From Leptothrix sp. (in: b-proteobacteria) (GTDB lineage: Bacteria; Pseudomonadota; Gammaproteobacteria; Burkholderiales; Burkholderiaceae_C): a DNA stretch of 64,000 nucleotides. A program made the position numbers and the translations under genes. Positions 33,620-43,524 of this stretch are shown piece after piece; positions within the stretch are counted from its first letter, which is position 1, and every line of letters starts with the position of its first letter. The DNA lies in assembly GCA_013822685.1 (NCBI GenBank), contig PNKV01000001.1, positions 186,001 to 250,000 of the forward strand, written 5' to 3'. The notes under the pieces were generated by a model. That model made no database searches. It was not told where the DNA came from and saw only the letters and a list, made by a program, of their open reading frames with translations.

Positions 33620-34578
33620 GTTTGAGTGCCGCGTTTGGATGACGACAGCGCGATGCCCGCCACGATGAGCAGCAAAGCGCAGGGGTGGTACCAGCGAGGG
33701 TGTTGACCCAGCAGGATCGCCGCCCACACCGCCGCGAAGATCGGCGTGAGGTTGATGAAGAATGCGGCCAGGGTCGGACCCACGGCCTGCACGCCCAACC
33801 CCCAACAGCGGTAGGCCACGATCGAGGGCCCCAGTGCCACGAACACCAGGCCCACGGCCAGCCGCAGCATGGGTGGCCAGGCATTGATCGCTTCGATGGC
33901 CGAGGCCACTGGTGCAGCTTGAGCGCCCATTGGCGCGGCCCATTCCAGGCCGCTGCACAACACCGCCCACACCAGCCCGAACAAGATCTGCAGCCACAGA
34001 AACTCGGCCCAATCCCAGGCCGGCCTCTGGTCACCAACCATGGACTGCGGTGGTTTGGCCAGCAGCCAGCTGTAAAAAGCCCAAGCCAGGCTGGCCAGCA
34101 GCATCAACAAATCACCGGGCACCAATTGCACGTGCAGCAAGGTTTGCCACCGCCCTTGTGCGATGACCAGCACCACGCCCACCGTGGACAAGGCCGCGCC
34201 CCCCCATTGGCGGCCGCTGACGGGCTGGCCAAAGCACACAGCGCCCACCAGCATCATCCACACCGGGATGCTGGCGCCAATGAGCGTGACATTCAAGGGT
34301 GTGGAGGTTTGCAGCGCCAGGTACTGCAATGAGTTGTAGGTGCCCACGCCCAGCGCGCCAATCACGGCCAGGTAAGGCCAGCGGGCCCACACTTCACGCG
34401 GCTTGCGCCAAACCCGCCAGGCCATGGGCGCCATCAGCGCGGCCACCAGGGCCCAGCGCACCGCATTCATCTGAACGGGGGGCATGAGCCCGACCAGCAG
34501 CCGGCCGACCACGGCATTGCCGGCCCACATCATGGGCGGCAAAGTCAAAAGCAGCAGGGTGCGGGCATCAAGTTTCAA
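33613..34578 (-). CDS. EamA/DMT-family transporter
   Basis: The protein has 321 residues with about ten membrane helices in two EamA repeats (PPMMWAGNAVVGRLLVG at the start of the first, GDLLMLLASLAWAFYSWLLA at the start of the second). Members export metabolites or amino acids; no substrate can be assigned. The start is TTG at 34578, since the conserved first helix begins at once and the first ATG (residue 16) lies inside it. A seven-pair hairpin (34579-34604) immediately precedes the TTG and covers the weak GGTGG ribosome binding site. Confidence 0.87.
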   Translation of the reverse strand: MKLDARTLLLLTLPPMMWAGNAVVGRLLVGLMPPVQMNAVRWALVAALMAPMAWRVWRKPREVWARWPYLAVIGALGVGTYNSLQYLALQTSTPLNVTLIGASIPVWMMLVGAVCFGQPVSGRQWGGAALSTVGVVLVIAQGRWQTLLHVQLVPGDLLMLLASLAWAFYSWLLAKPPQSMVGDQRPAWDWAEFLWLQILFGLVWAVLCSGLEWAAPMGAQAAPVASAIEAINAWPPMLRLAVGLVFVALGPSIVAYRCWGLGVQAVGPTLAAFFINLTPIFAAVWAAILLGQHPRWYHPCALLLIVAGIALSSSKRGTQTQ

Positions 34579-34621
34579 GGCGGGCCACCAGGGGGTAGCC
34601 CGCCATTAGATCAGAGCGTGA

Positions 34622-35554
34622 TCAGGCTTGGCGACGGCGGCGCATGACCATCGGGACCAGCGCGAGGCCGGCCAGCATCATCACCCAGGCAGAAGGCTCT
34701 GGCACGGCAGACATCGAGGTCAAACCAATGATGGAACTCACTGGCGCGCCCCCCACGCCGAACTCACCGAGCCAGGTGGCCAGGTTGGCGCCCGGGGTCA
34801 GCGAGATCGAGTACAGGCCGGTTTCGCCCGTGTCGCCGTTGGTCAGTGCGGCAAAGGCCTTGCCCGATGCCGTGATGTCAAAGCCCGCCACGGCGCTGGT
34901 GTTCACACCCAGCGAGCCGATCAGGGTCTGGATGCCGCTGGTGGGCAGGCCTTGCTGGTACAGGCTGTCTGATGTCGCGTCAATGCCGAAGAGCGCCGTG
35001 CCGGTGGCCGGGTTGGTGTCGTTGTTGGTGTAGGCCGAGCCCACGATCTGCAGCGTGCCGCCACGGATCGTGTTGTCGGTGATGACCTTGCCGGCGTTGG
35101 GCCCACTGACCGCGATGCGCAGGTTCTCGGAGGCGTTGCTCACCACCCGCAGCGACGGTGCGCCGCTGAGATCGGCCGCCGGGTTGAAGTCGAAACCGAA
35201 AGCGGTGCCGCGCAAACCGGTGAAGGTGTCGCTTGTGTCGGATGCATCGGCCGTGAGCGAGGTGACCAGGCTGGCCACGCCAGTGCCCGCGTTCAAGGTG
35301 TAGAGGTTGTTGTTGATGCCGAGGGCATAGACGACGCCCGTGGTGGGCCGCAGGTCAATCGCGCGCAGACGATCGTTGCCAATGAGGCCCGAGATGGTGG
35401 TCAGGCTGCCCATGGACGGCGCGGACGTGTCGAAGCTGAGGAGCTTCTGGTCCGAGGTCAGGGCCAGCATGGATTCGGCCATGGCGGCCTGGCCCATGAA
35501 GGTGGAGGACAAAAGCACCGCGGCCGTCGCCGTCAGCTTTGATTTCAATTTCAT
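34622..35554 (-). CDS. DUF4394-type secreted protein with PEP-CTERM sorting signal
   Basis: The protein has 310 residues. Signal peptide (cleavage after AMA, about residue 26), then a beta-propeller-like domain of the DUF4394 type (LTSDQKLLSFDTSAP, RLRAIDLRPTTGVVYALG, GFDFNPAADLSGAPSLRVVS). The C-terminus is a complete PEP-CTERM tripartite tail: VPEPSAW, hydrophobic helix, then RRRRQA. Such proteins are cut and sorted by an exosortase (EpsH/XrtA type), which is not in this window. AGGAGTG precedes the ATG. It is transcribed alone. The DUF4394 assignment is from recalled family pattern. Confidence 0.88.
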   Translation of the reverse strand: MKLKSKLTATAAVLLSSTFMGQAAMAESMLALTSDQKLLSFDTSAPSMGSLTTISGLIGNDRLRAIDLRPTTGVVYALGINNNLYTLNAGTGVASLVTSLTADASDTSDTFTGLRGTAFGFDFNPAADLSGAPSLRVVSNASENLRIAVSGPNAGKVITDNTIRGGTLQIVGSAYTNNDTNPATGTALFGIDATSDSLYQQGLPTSGIQTLIGSLGVNTSAVAGFDITASGKAFAALTNGDTGETGLYSISLTPGANLATWLGEFGVGGAPVSSIIGLTSMSAVPEPSAWVMMLAGLALVPMVMRRRRQA

Positions 35555-35683
35555 GATGATTCACTCCTAGCTGTGTTGCAAAGGCCAGCCGATGTCATGG
35601 AATATCGGACTGGCCCATGTACTGGCCAGGAAGACGCCAAACAGATGCAAAAAGCGTGATTTATTTTGCATCCACCCCCGTGA

Positions 35684-38600
35684 TCAAGGGGTCTGCAAAG
35701 TCGCTGGCGCTGACCGCCGGTGGAAAAGCCGGTCCAGCGCCACGTACACCACCGGTGTCGAATACAGCGTGAGCACCTGGCTGACCAGCAAGCCCCCCAC
35801 CACCGCGAAGCCCAGTGGCTGGCGCAGTTCGGCGCCCGTGCCCAGCCCCAACATCAGCGGAATGGCCGCCAGCAAAGCCGCGATCGTGGTCATCAGGATG
35901 GGCCTGAAGCGCGCCAGGCAGGCTTCGTGGATGGCCTCGCGCGGCGACAGCCCCCGCTCGCGCTGGGCCTGCAGGGCAAAGTCCACCAGCAGGATGCCGT
36001 TCTTCTTGACGATGCCGATGAGGAGCACCAGGCCGATCAGCGCCATCACCGAGAAATCCATGCCGCTGAACCACAGCAGGGCCACCGCCCCCAGGCCTGC
36101 CGAGGGTAACGTCGACAAGATCGTGAGCGGGTGCACGAAGCTTTCATACAGGACGCCCAGGATGATGTAGACGGCCAGCACGGCGGCCAGGATCAGGTAG
36201 GGCTGCGAAGCCAGCGAATCCTGGAAGGCCTGGGCCGCCCCCTGAAAACGCCCGGCCACACTGGCGGGCACGTTCAGCTCGGTGCGCGTTTGCGCCATCA
36301 ATTGCACGGCTTCGCCCAGCGACACGCCGGGCGCCAGGTTGAAGGACAGGTTCACCGCGGGCGACATGCCGTTGTGGGCGATGGTGAGCGGGCCGTTGTC
36401 CAGCGGCTCGGCACGCGCCACCTCGGCCAGGGGCACCATCTGGCCGGTCTTGGCGGAGCGCAGGTAGAGCCAATCCAGGCTGTCCGTGCGGCCTCGCAGG
36501 GCGGGATCGATCTCGAGCACCACCTGGTATTGGGTCACCTCGGTCTGCACCTCGCTGATCTGGCGCTGGCCATAGGCGTTGTAGAGCAACTGGTTGATGT
36601 CGTCCACGCTCAGGCCATGGCGGGCCGCAGCCGCGCGGTCGATGGTGAGGCGAGCCACACCGGCCCCCAGTTGCAGGTCATTCGACACATCGCGGAACTG
36701 CGGCAGGCGGCCCAGGCGCTCGGTGAGCCGATCAGCCCAGGTGGCCAGCTCGTCGCTGTCATTGCTTTGCAGGGCGTACTGGTACTGGGTGCGGGCGGGG
36801 CCCGTGCCCAGGTTGATGTCCTGGGCCGAGCGCAGGTAGAGCGCCATGCCCGGCACCTGGTTGAGCTGGGGGCGCAGACGGTCGATCAGCCCTTCGGCCG
36901 ACACGTCGCGGTCGCTGCGGTCTTTCAGCACGATCCAGAAGCGCCCGCTCGACAGGTTGGAGCTGCCCCCGGTGGCCCCCACCGAGTGCGCAAAGCCCTG
37001 CACCGCCGGGTCTTTGGCCACGATGGCGGCCAAGGCCTGGTGCTTGGCCTCCATCTCGTCAAAAGACAAATCCTGCGCACCCTGGGTGGTGCCCAGCACA
37101 AAGGCCGTGTCCTGCAGTGGGAAGAAACCCTTGGGCACGCCCACGTAGGCGGCCACCGCCACGGCCAACGTGGCAAAGAAAGCCGTGAGCATGGTGCGAG
37201 GGTGGTCCAGCGCCCAGCCCACACTGCGGCCATAAGCGGCAATGAAGCGGCTCAACCAGTTGTCTTCATGGTGAGCGGGGGCGCTCTTCATGAAACGCGA
37301 GGCCATCATCGGCGCCAGCGTCAGCGAAGCCACCACCGACACCAGGATGGCCACCGTGACGGTGACGGCGAACTCGCTGAACAGTCGGCCCACCACCCCA
37401 CCCATGAACAGCAGGGGAATGAAAGCCGCGATCAGCGAGATGCTGATGGACATCACCGTGAAGCCAATCTCGGCCGAGCCTTTGAGGGCCGCCTCGCGCA
37501 TGGGCACCCCGGCTTCCAGATGCCGGTGGATGTTCTCGACCACCACGATGGCGTCATCGACCACGAAGCCCACCGCGATGATCAGGGCCACCAGCGTCAG
37601 GTTATTCAGGCTGAAACCCAGCGCGTACATGCCCGCGATGGTGGCCACCAGGGCCACGCCCAGCACGGCCGTCACGATGATGGTGGCCGACACCTGGCGC
37701 AGGAACAAACCCATCACGACCACCACCAGCACCACGGTCAGGCCCAGGGTGATCTCGACCTCGTGCAGCGAGGACCGGATGGTGCGGGTGCGGTCATTGA
37801 GCACGCTGACCTCGACGCTGGCGGGCAGGCGCTCTTGCAAGCGCGGCAAGGCCGCCAGCACGCGATCGACCGTGTCCACGATGTTGGCATCCGGCTGGCG
37901 GCGCACGATGATGCTCAGGCCTTCACGACCGTTCTGCCAGGCTTTCACGTAATCGTTCTCGGCACCGTCGATCACCTTGGCCACGTCAGCAATCCGCACG
38001 GGCACGCCGTCGCGGTCGGCCACCACCACATCGGCGTAATCCTTGGACTTGAAGAGCTGGTCATTGGTGGCCAAGGTGGCGTTGCGCTCGGCGCCCACCA
38101 GCGCGCCTTTGGGTTGGTTGACGCTGGCTTTCTGCACGGCGGCGCGGATGTCGGCCAGTGTGAGCCCATGGGCGGCCAGTTGCGCGGGCGAGGCCTGGAT
38201 GCGGATGGCGGGCTTGCGCTGGCCGGTGATGCCCACGTCTGAGACGCCCTGGATCTGGCTGATCTGGCGCGTGAGCACCGTCTCGGTCAGGTCGCTCAAC
38301 TCAGTGGTCGACAACACATCGGAGTTGACGCTCAGCACCAGGATCGGGCCGTCGGCCGGGTTCACCTTGCGCCAAGTGGGCTGCGAGGGCATGTCGGACG
38401 GCAGGCGGCCAGCCACCGCATTGAGCGCCGATTGCACTTCTTGCGCGGCGGCGGTGATGTCCTTGTCGAGCGTGAACTGCAGCGTGATGCTGGTGGCGCC
38501 CAGCGAGCTGGTGGACGTCATCTCGGTGATGCCGGCGATGCCGCTGAGCTCGACTTCCAGCGGGGTGGCCACGGCCGCGGCCATGGTGTCGGGGCTGGCG

Positions 38601-38797
38601 CCAGCCAGGCGCGCCGAGATCTGGATGGTGGGGAACTCGGCCTGCGGCAGCGGCGCCACCGGCAGCTTGGGGAAAGCAAAGAGGCCCAGCAGCACCAGGG
38701 CCAGGGTCAACAGCGTGGTGGCCACAGGGTGGTCGATGAACCACGCCGAGATGTTGAATCGGGATTGAGGATCTTGAGGCCGAGGGGCGCCAGACAT
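35684..38797 (-). CDS. RND efflux pump, inner-membrane permease (MdtC/AcrB-like)
   Basis: The protein has 1037 residues with 12 membrane helices and two large periplasmic loops. FPKLPVAPLPQAEFPTIQISA after helix 1 is typical of the MdtB/MdtC branch. Helix 4 carries the proton-relay pair in VGFVVDDAIVVVENIHRH. It forms a proton-driven tripartite pump with the adaptor encoded four bases upstream on the same strand; no outer-membrane TolC-like gene is present here. Unlike mdtBC there is a single permease gene, so it is presumably homotrimeric. Substrates could be drugs, bile salts or phenolics. Confidence 0.93.
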   Translation of the reverse strand: MSGAPRPQDPQSRFNISAWFIDHPVATTLLTLALVLLGLFAFPKLPVAPLPQAEFPTIQISARLAGASPDTMAAAVATPLEVELSGIAGITEMTSTSSLGATSITLQFTLDKDITAAAQEVQSALNAVAGRLPSDMPSQPTWRKVNPADGPILVLSVNSDVLSTTELSDLTETVLTRQISQIQGVSDVGITGQRKPAIRIQASPAQLAAHGLTLADIRAAVQKASVNQPKGALVGAERNATLATNDQLFKSKDYADVVVADRDGVPVRIADVAKVIDGAENDYVKAWQNGREGLSIIVRRQPDANIVDTVDRVLAALPRLQERLPASVEVSVLNDRTRTIRSSLHEVEITLGLTVVLVVVVMGLFLRQVSATIIVTAVLGVALVATIAGMYALGFSLNNLTLVALIIAVGFVVDDAIVVVENIHRHLEAGVPMREAALKGSAEIGFTVMSISISLIAAFIPLLFMGGVVGRLFSEFAVTVTVAILVSVVASLTLAPMMASRFMKSAPAHHEDNWLSRFIAAYGRSVGWALDHPRTMLTAFFATLAVAVAAYVGVPKGFFPLQDTAFVLGTTQGAQDLSFDEMEAKHQALAAIVAKDPAVQGFAHSVGATGGSSNLSSGRFWIVLKDRSDRDVSAEGLIDRLRPQLNQVPGMALYLRSAQDINLGTGPARTQYQYALQSNDSDELATWADRLTERLGRLPQFRDVSNDLQLGAGVARLTIDRAAAARHGLSVDDINQLLYNAYGQRQISEVQTEVTQYQVVLEIDPALRGRTDSLDWLYLRSAKTGQMVPLAEVARAEPLDNGPLTIAHNGMSPAVNLSFNLAPGVSLGEAVQLMAQTRTELNVPASVAGRFQGAAQAFQDSLASQPYLILAAVLAVYIILGVLYESFVHPLTILSTLPSAGLGAVALLWFSGMDFSVMALIGLVLLIGIVKKNGILLVDFALQAQRERGLSPREAIHEACLARFRPILMTTIAALLAAIPLMLGLGTGAELRQPLGFAVVGGLLVSQVLTLYSTPVVYVALDRLFHRRSAPATLQTP

Positions 38798-38800
38798 GCG

Positions 38801-39934
38801 TCAGCCCTTCGCGCCGTCGAGCACCCGCACGGCTTGGGCCGGTTTGAGGCGCGACTGCCCGTCCACCACCACCCGGTCACCCGGCTGGATGGCCCCGGTG
38901 GCCAGCACGGCGCGTTCATCGTTTTGCCAGCGCACGGTGACGGGCACCATGTCGGCTTTGTTGCCCGTCACCCGCCACACGAAGCTGCCCTTGAGCCCGC
39001 GCTGCACCGCATTGGCAGGCACCACCAGGGCTTGCGGCATCTGGCCGGTCACCAGGGTCACCGCGACGAACTGGCCTGGCCACAGGTTCTCGGCCGCGTT
39101 GGGCACCTGGGCTTTCAAACGCAGGGAGCCGTTGCCGGCATCGACCACGTTGTCGGCCGTCAGCAAGCGGCCTTGCGCCAAGGCGGTGCCGCGCTCGCGG
39201 TCGGACACGCGCACGGTGGCGCCACCATGGGCCTTCAAGGCCTCGCGGACATCGGCCAGGCGGGTCTGGGGGGCCGAGAACACGATGGCCATGGGCTGGG
39301 TTTGCACCACGGTGACCAGCCCCGCCGCGTCGCTGGGCCGCACCAGGTTGCCAGCGTCCACCGCACGCAGGCCCACCCGCCCGGTCACCGGAGAGGTGAT
39401 GGTGGTGAAGGACAGCTGCACGCGGGCTGCGCTCAAGGCGGCCTCCTGGGCGCGGATCTGGGACTGCAATTGCACCACCGCCGCCGCCTGCTGATCGCGT
39501 TGCTGCACCGGCACGGCCGACTGCGCGGCCAGGCCTTCATAGCGTTTCAGATCGGCACTGGCCAGTTGCAGCTGCGATTGCAGGCGCGTCAGTTCGGCTT
39601 CGGCCTGAGCCAGTTGGGCTTTCAGGGCGCGGTCATCCAGCCTGGCCAGCACATCGCCCCGGGCCACGCGTTGGCCTTCGGTGAAGCGAACTTCGGTGAG
39701 CACGCCTTCGATCTGGGGCCGCACCAGCACCTGGTGCAAGGACTGCACGTGGCCGATCATCCGCAACTCCAGCGGCACGTCTTGCTGCGCAGCCTGCGCC
39801 ACCCTCACGGGCACGCTAGGCGCCGACTTGGGTGCGGGCGCCGCCTGGAGGCGTGGCGACCACGGCATCGTCAACGCGATCAGGCCTGCGCCGACAAGCA
39901 GGCAGACCGCCCACCAGGTTCTGGACATGGACAT
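38801..39934 (-). CDS. RND efflux periplasmic adaptor subunit (HlyD/MdtA-like)
   Basis: The protein has 377 residues. N-terminal signal anchor (VGAGLIALTMPW region), lipoyl/barrel-sandwich halves (GHVQSLHQVLVRPQIEGVLTEVRFTEGQRVARGDVLARLD), an alpha-hairpin coiled coil (LAQAEAELTRLQSQLQLAS) and beta-barrel and membrane-proximal domains. It links the permease to an outer-membrane channel. It has no lipobox, so it is anchored by its N-terminal helix. The short gap to the permease gene makes an operon certain. No regulator is adjacent. Confidence 0.92.
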   Translation of the reverse strand: MSMSRTWWAVCLLVGAGLIALTMPWSPRLQAAPAPKSAPSVPVRVAQAAQQDVPLELRMIGHVQSLHQVLVRPQIEGVLTEVRFTEGQRVARGDVLARLDDRALKAQLAQAEAELTRLQSQLQLASADLKRYEGLAAQSAVPVQQRDQQAAAVVQLQSQIRAQEAALSAARVQLSFTTITSPVTGRVGLRAVDAGNLVRPSDAAGLVTVVQTQPMAIVFSAPQTRLADVREALKAHGGATVRVSDRERGTALAQGRLLTADNVVDAGNGSLRLKAQVPNAAENLWPGQFVAVTLVTGQMPQALVVPANAVQRGLKGSFVWRVTGNKADMVPVTVRWQNDERAVLATGAIQPGDRVVVDGQSRLKPAQAVRVLDGAKG

Positions 39935-40014
39935 GCGCTTTCCGTGTGAACAACCAACGCATGGTAAAGGAGCGCCGCGCGCGCCTTGTTAAGGCCAGGT
40001 AAAGCCCTGCTTGA

Positions 40015-40533
40015 TCAGGACTTTCGAACCCGGCGCACCTCGTCCAGGATCAACAAGGCCGCGCCGATGGAGATGCCGCAGTCGGCCACGTTGAAGGCGG
40101 GGAAGTGGCCGCCGGGGAACAATGGCGACATCCAGGACCAGTGGAAATCGAGAAAATCGACCACGTAGCCGTAGACCAGGCGATCGACCACATTGCCGAC
40201 CGCACCGGCCAGGATCAAGGTCAAGGCCCAGGCGAACAGCTTTTGCTGCCCATGCTGGCGCAGCATGTAGATGATGAAGCCGGCCGCCACCGCACCCAGC
40301 CCCACGAAGAACCAGCGTTGCCACCCACCCGCATTGGCCAGGAACGAGAACGCGGCGCCCGTGTTGTGCGCTCGCACGATGTTGAAGAAATCCGTGACAT
40401 GGCGGCTGTCGCCATGCTGAAAGAAGCCGACGATCAAGGTCTTGGTGAACTGGTCCAGCAAGAAGATGACGAGGGCGATGCCCAGCCAGGGCCACAGGCC
40501 GGACGAGCCGCTGCTTGATTTGCGCGTCGCCAT
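40015..40533 (-). CDS. lspA: lipoprotein signal peptidase (signal peptidase II)
   Basis: The protein has 172 residues with four membrane helices. It cleaves prolipoproteins after lipidation. Catalytic Asp117 is in NVVDRLVYG and Asp151 in [20 protein letters not shown] is the other family signature. I start at ATG 40533, two bases after the ileS stop; a TTG two codons earlier is possible. It is the third gene of the classical ribF-ileS-lspA operon. Confidence 0.95.
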   Translation of the reverse strand: MATRKSSSGSSGLWPWLGIALVIFLLDQFTKTLIVGFFQHGDSRHVTDFFNIVRAHNTGAAFSFLANAGGWQRWFFVGLGAVAAGFIIYMLRQHGQQKLFAWALTLILAGAVGNVVDRLVYGYVVDFLDFHWSWMSPLFPGGHFPAFNVADCGISIGAALLILDEVRRVRKS

Positions 40534-40535
40534 GG

Positions 40536-43397
40536 TCAAGCCACCTCGCGGGTTTCACCCTCGCCAAAAAGGTTGCTGACGCAGCGGCCGCACAGCGTCG
40601 CGTACTGCGGGTCGCTGCCGACGTCGTCGCGGTAATGCCAGCAACGCTCGCACTTGGTCTGCGTCGACGGGGTGACCTGCACGGCCAGCGCATCGCCCGT
40701 GGCCAGATTGGCCTTGGAGGTGATCAGCACGAACTTCAGGTCTTCGCCCAGCGAGGCCAGCAAGGCGTGGTCCGCGGCACCGGCGGTCACCGTGACTTCG
40801 GCCTGCAGGGATGCCCCGACCTGGCCTTGCGTGCGCACGGCTTCGATGTCCTTGTTGACCTGTTCGCGGATCTCTTTGACGCGCGCCCACTTGGGCAGCA
40901 GCGCGGCGTCCGTCTCGCCAAAATCCCAGTAGGTTTCGGTGAAGATGGTCTCGCCTTGTTTGAGCACCTGCCAGGCCTCCTCGGCCGTGAAGCTGAGGAA
41001 AGGCGCCATCCAGCGCAGCATGGCTTGCGTGATCTGGTACAGCGCGGTTTGCGCGCTGCGGCGGGCCAGCGATTTGGGCGCGGTCGTGTAGAGGCGGTCC
41101 TTCAGCACGTCGAGGTAGAAGGCGCCCAGGTCTTCGGAGCAATACACCTGCAGCTTGCCGACCACGGGGTGGAACTCATAGCGCTCGTAGTGGGCGAGGA
41201 TGTCGGCCTGCAAGTCGGAGGCGCGCGCCAGGGCGTAACGGTCGATCTCCAGCAGCTCGCTGGCAGGGACGGCGTCTTTGGCAAAGTCGAAGTCGGACGT
41301 GTTGGCCAACAGGAAGCGCAAGGTGTTGCGGATGCGGCGGTAGCCGTCGACCACGCGGGCCAGGATCTTCTCGTCGCCGGCGATGTCGCCCGAGTAATCG
41401 CTGGAGGCGACCCACAGGCGGATGATCTCGGCGCCCAGCTTCTTGCTGGTTTCTTGCGGATCAACGCCGTTGCCGAGCGACTTGCTCATTTTGCGGCCCT
41501 GGCTGTCGACCGTGAAGCCATGCGTGAGCAGGCCCTTGTAGGGCGCGCGGCCATACAAGGCGCTGGCCACCAGCAGCGAGCTGTGGAACCAGCCGCGGTG
41601 CTGGTCGTGGCCTTCGAGGTACAGGTCGGCCTCCGGGCCTTGGGCGTGGCCGGCGTTCGGGTGGCTGCCGAACTCGGGGTTCAGCACGTGGAAGAAGGAC
41701 GAGCCGGAGTCGAACCACACGTCGAGGATGTCGGTGGACTTGCTGTAGTTCTCGGCTTCCGAACCCAGCCATTCGGCCGGGTCCAGCTTGGACCAGGCTT
41801 CGACGCCGCCCTGCTGCACCAAATCAACGGCGCGGTCGATGAAGGCCATCGTGTCCGGGTGCAATTCGCCCGTCACCTTGTGCAGGAAGAACGGCAGCGG
41901 CACGCCCCAGTTGCGCTGGCGGCTGATGCACCAGTCCGGCCGGTTAGCGATCATGTCGCGCAGGCGCACGCGGCCGTTCTCGGGGTAGAAGGCGGTCTGG
42001 TCGATGGCGTCGAGCGCGATCTGGCGCAGCGTCTTGTCGGCCTTGTTCGAGGTGAACACGCCCTCGCCTTCGTCCATGCGCACGAACCACTGGGCGGCAG
42101 CGCGGAAGATCACCGGCTTCTTGTGGCGCCAGCAATGCGGGTAGCTGTGGGTGATTTCGCTGGAGGCCAGCAGGCGGCCATGTTCTCGCAGCGTCTCGAT
42201 GATGACGGGCGCGGCCTTCCAGATGTGCTGGCCGCCGAACAGCGGCAGCTCGGCTTCGTAGACGCCGTGGCCTTGCACGGGATTGAGGATGTCGTCGAAC
42301 GACAGGCCGTGCGCCAGGCAGGACTGGAAGTCGTCCACGCCATAGGCGGGCGCGGCGTGCACGATGCCGGTGCCGTCTTCGGCGCTGACGTAGTCGGCCA
42401 GGTAGATGGGGGCTTCGCGGTCGTAGCCCTTGTCCACGTGGGCCAGCGGGTGCTTGAACTTGAGGTTCTCAAGCTTGGCGCCGGTGGTGGTGGCGATGAT
42501 CTTGACCTGCTCAGGCGCGAAGCCGTAGCGGGCCGCGGCCTTCTCGACCAGCGACTCGGCCAGGATCAGCAGGCCGCGGGGTGTGTCGACCAGGGCGTAG
42601 CTCAGCTCCGGGTGAACATTCAGCGCTTGGTTGGCGGGGATGGTCCAGGCGGTGGTGGTCCAGATGACGGCGAAGGCTTCTTTGCTCAAGGATGGCAGAC
42701 CAAACGCAGCGGCCAGCTTTTCGGGCTCCGCGCTCAGGAACTTCACATCCAGTGTCTGCGACTTCTTGTCGGCGTACTCGATCTCGAACTCGGCCAAGGA
42801 TGAGCCGCAGTCGAAACACCAATACACGGGCTTCAGCCCCCGGTAGACGAAGCCACGCTCGATGAGCCTCTTCAAAGCGCGGATCTCGCCCGCCTCGTTG
42901 CCGAAGTCCATGGTGCGGTAGGGGTGGTCCCAGTCGGCCAGCACGCCCAGTCGCTTGAAATCGGCGCGTTGCAGGTCGACTTGCTCGCCAGCGTAGGCGC
43001 GGGCCTTGGCCTGCACGTCGTCGCGGCTCAGGTTGCGGCCGAAGGTCTTCTCGATTTGGTTCTCGATGGGCAGGCCGTGGCAATCCCAGCCGGGCACGTA
43101 CATGGCGTCCATGCCCTTGAGCTGACGCGCCTTGACGATCATGTCCTTCAGGATCTTGTTGACGGCGTGGCCCATGTGGATCTGGCCGTTGGCGTAGGGC
43201 GGGCCGTCGTGCAGCACGAACTTGGGAGCGCCGCAGCGGGCGTCGCGCAGCTTCTTGTAGATGCCCTGGTCTTCCCATGCTTTGGCCCAGCCCGGCTCGC
43301 GCTTGGGCAAGTCGCCCCGCATCGGGAAGGGGGTGTCGGGCATGTTCAGCGTGGCGCGGTAGGCGCTGCCGGCTTGGCTTTTGTCGTCTTGGCTCAT
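40536..43397 (-). CDS. ileS: isoleucine--tRNA ligase
   Basis: The protein has 953 residues. Class Ia synthetase with HMGH at 74-77 ([18 protein letters not shown]), KMSKS at 636-640, the CP1 editing domain ([16 protein letters not shown]) and a C-terminal zinc finger ([18 protein letters not shown]) of the bacterial type. Editing residues look intact. It lies between ribF and lspA on the minus strand. The 127 bases separating it from ribF contain no clear terminator, so read-through is likely. Confidence 0.97.
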   Translation of the reverse strand: MSQDDKSQAGSAYRATLNMPDTPFPMRGDLPKREPGWAKAWEDQGIYKKLRDARCGAPKFVLHDGPPYANGQIHMGHAVNKILKDMIVKARQLKGMDAMYVPGWDCHGLPIENQIEKTFGRNLSRDDVQAKARAYAGEQVDLQRADFKRLGVLADWDHPYRTMDFGNEAGEIRALKRLIERGFVYRGLKPVYWCFDCGSSLAEFEIEYADKKSQTLDVKFLSAEPEKLAAAFGLPSLSKEAFAVIWTTTAWTIPANQALNVHPELSYALVDTPRGLLILAESLVEKAAARYGFAPEQVKIIATTTGAKLENLKFKHPLAHVDKGYDREAPIYLADYVSAEDGTGIVHAAPAYGVDDFQSCLAHGLSFDDILNPVQGHGVYEAELPLFGGQHIWKAAPVIIETLREHGRLLASSEITHSYPHCWRHKKPVIFRAAAQWFVRMDEGEGVFTSNKADKTLRQIALDAIDQTAFYPENGRVRLRDMIANRPDWCISRQRNWGVPLPFFLHKVTGELHPDTMAFIDRAVDLVQQGGVEAWSKLDPAEWLGSEAENYSKSTDILDVWFDSGSSFFHVLNPEFGSHPNAGHAQGPEADLYLEGHDQHRGWFHSSLLVASALYGRAPYKGLLTHGFTVDSQGRKMSKSLGNGVDPQETSKKLGAEIIRLWVASSDYSGDIAGDEKILARVVDGYRRIRNTLRFLLANTSDFDFAKDAVPASELLEIDRYALARASDLQADILAHYERYEFHPVVGKLQVYCSEDLGAFYLDVLKDRLYTTAPKSLARRSAQTALYQITQAMLRWMAPFLSFTAEEAWQVLKQGETIFTETYWDFGETDAALLPKWARVKEIREQVNKDIEAVRTQGQVGASLQAEVTVTAGAADHALLASLGEDLKFVLITSKANLATGDALAVQVTPSTQTKCERCWHYRDDVGSDPQYATLCGRCVSNLFGEGETREVA

Positions 43398-43524
43398 GTC
43401 GATCTCGGTCCGTGTGGTGGACCCGTGGGCATCTGGGGGGCATCGCCGACCGACTCGGCGTGTGCTGGGGCGACGGAGTGCGGGCTGTCCGCGGGCAGCA
43501 AGCCTGCGGATCGGTCAGCCCGCG

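Noticed and set aside
35560-35600. TTGCA upstream of the PEP-CTERM gene as a sigma54 -12 box
   Set aside because: The matching -24 half is poor, and the nearest GG gives nine instead of ten bases spacing.
36131-38242. 703-residue plus-strand open frame over the RND permease
   Set aside because: His/Gln/Gly-rich shadow without motifs; the permease on the other strand is intact.
40515-42803. 762-residue plus-strand open frame over ileS
   Set aside because: Shadow of the synthetase; repetitive Val/Gly/Arg composition and no start context.
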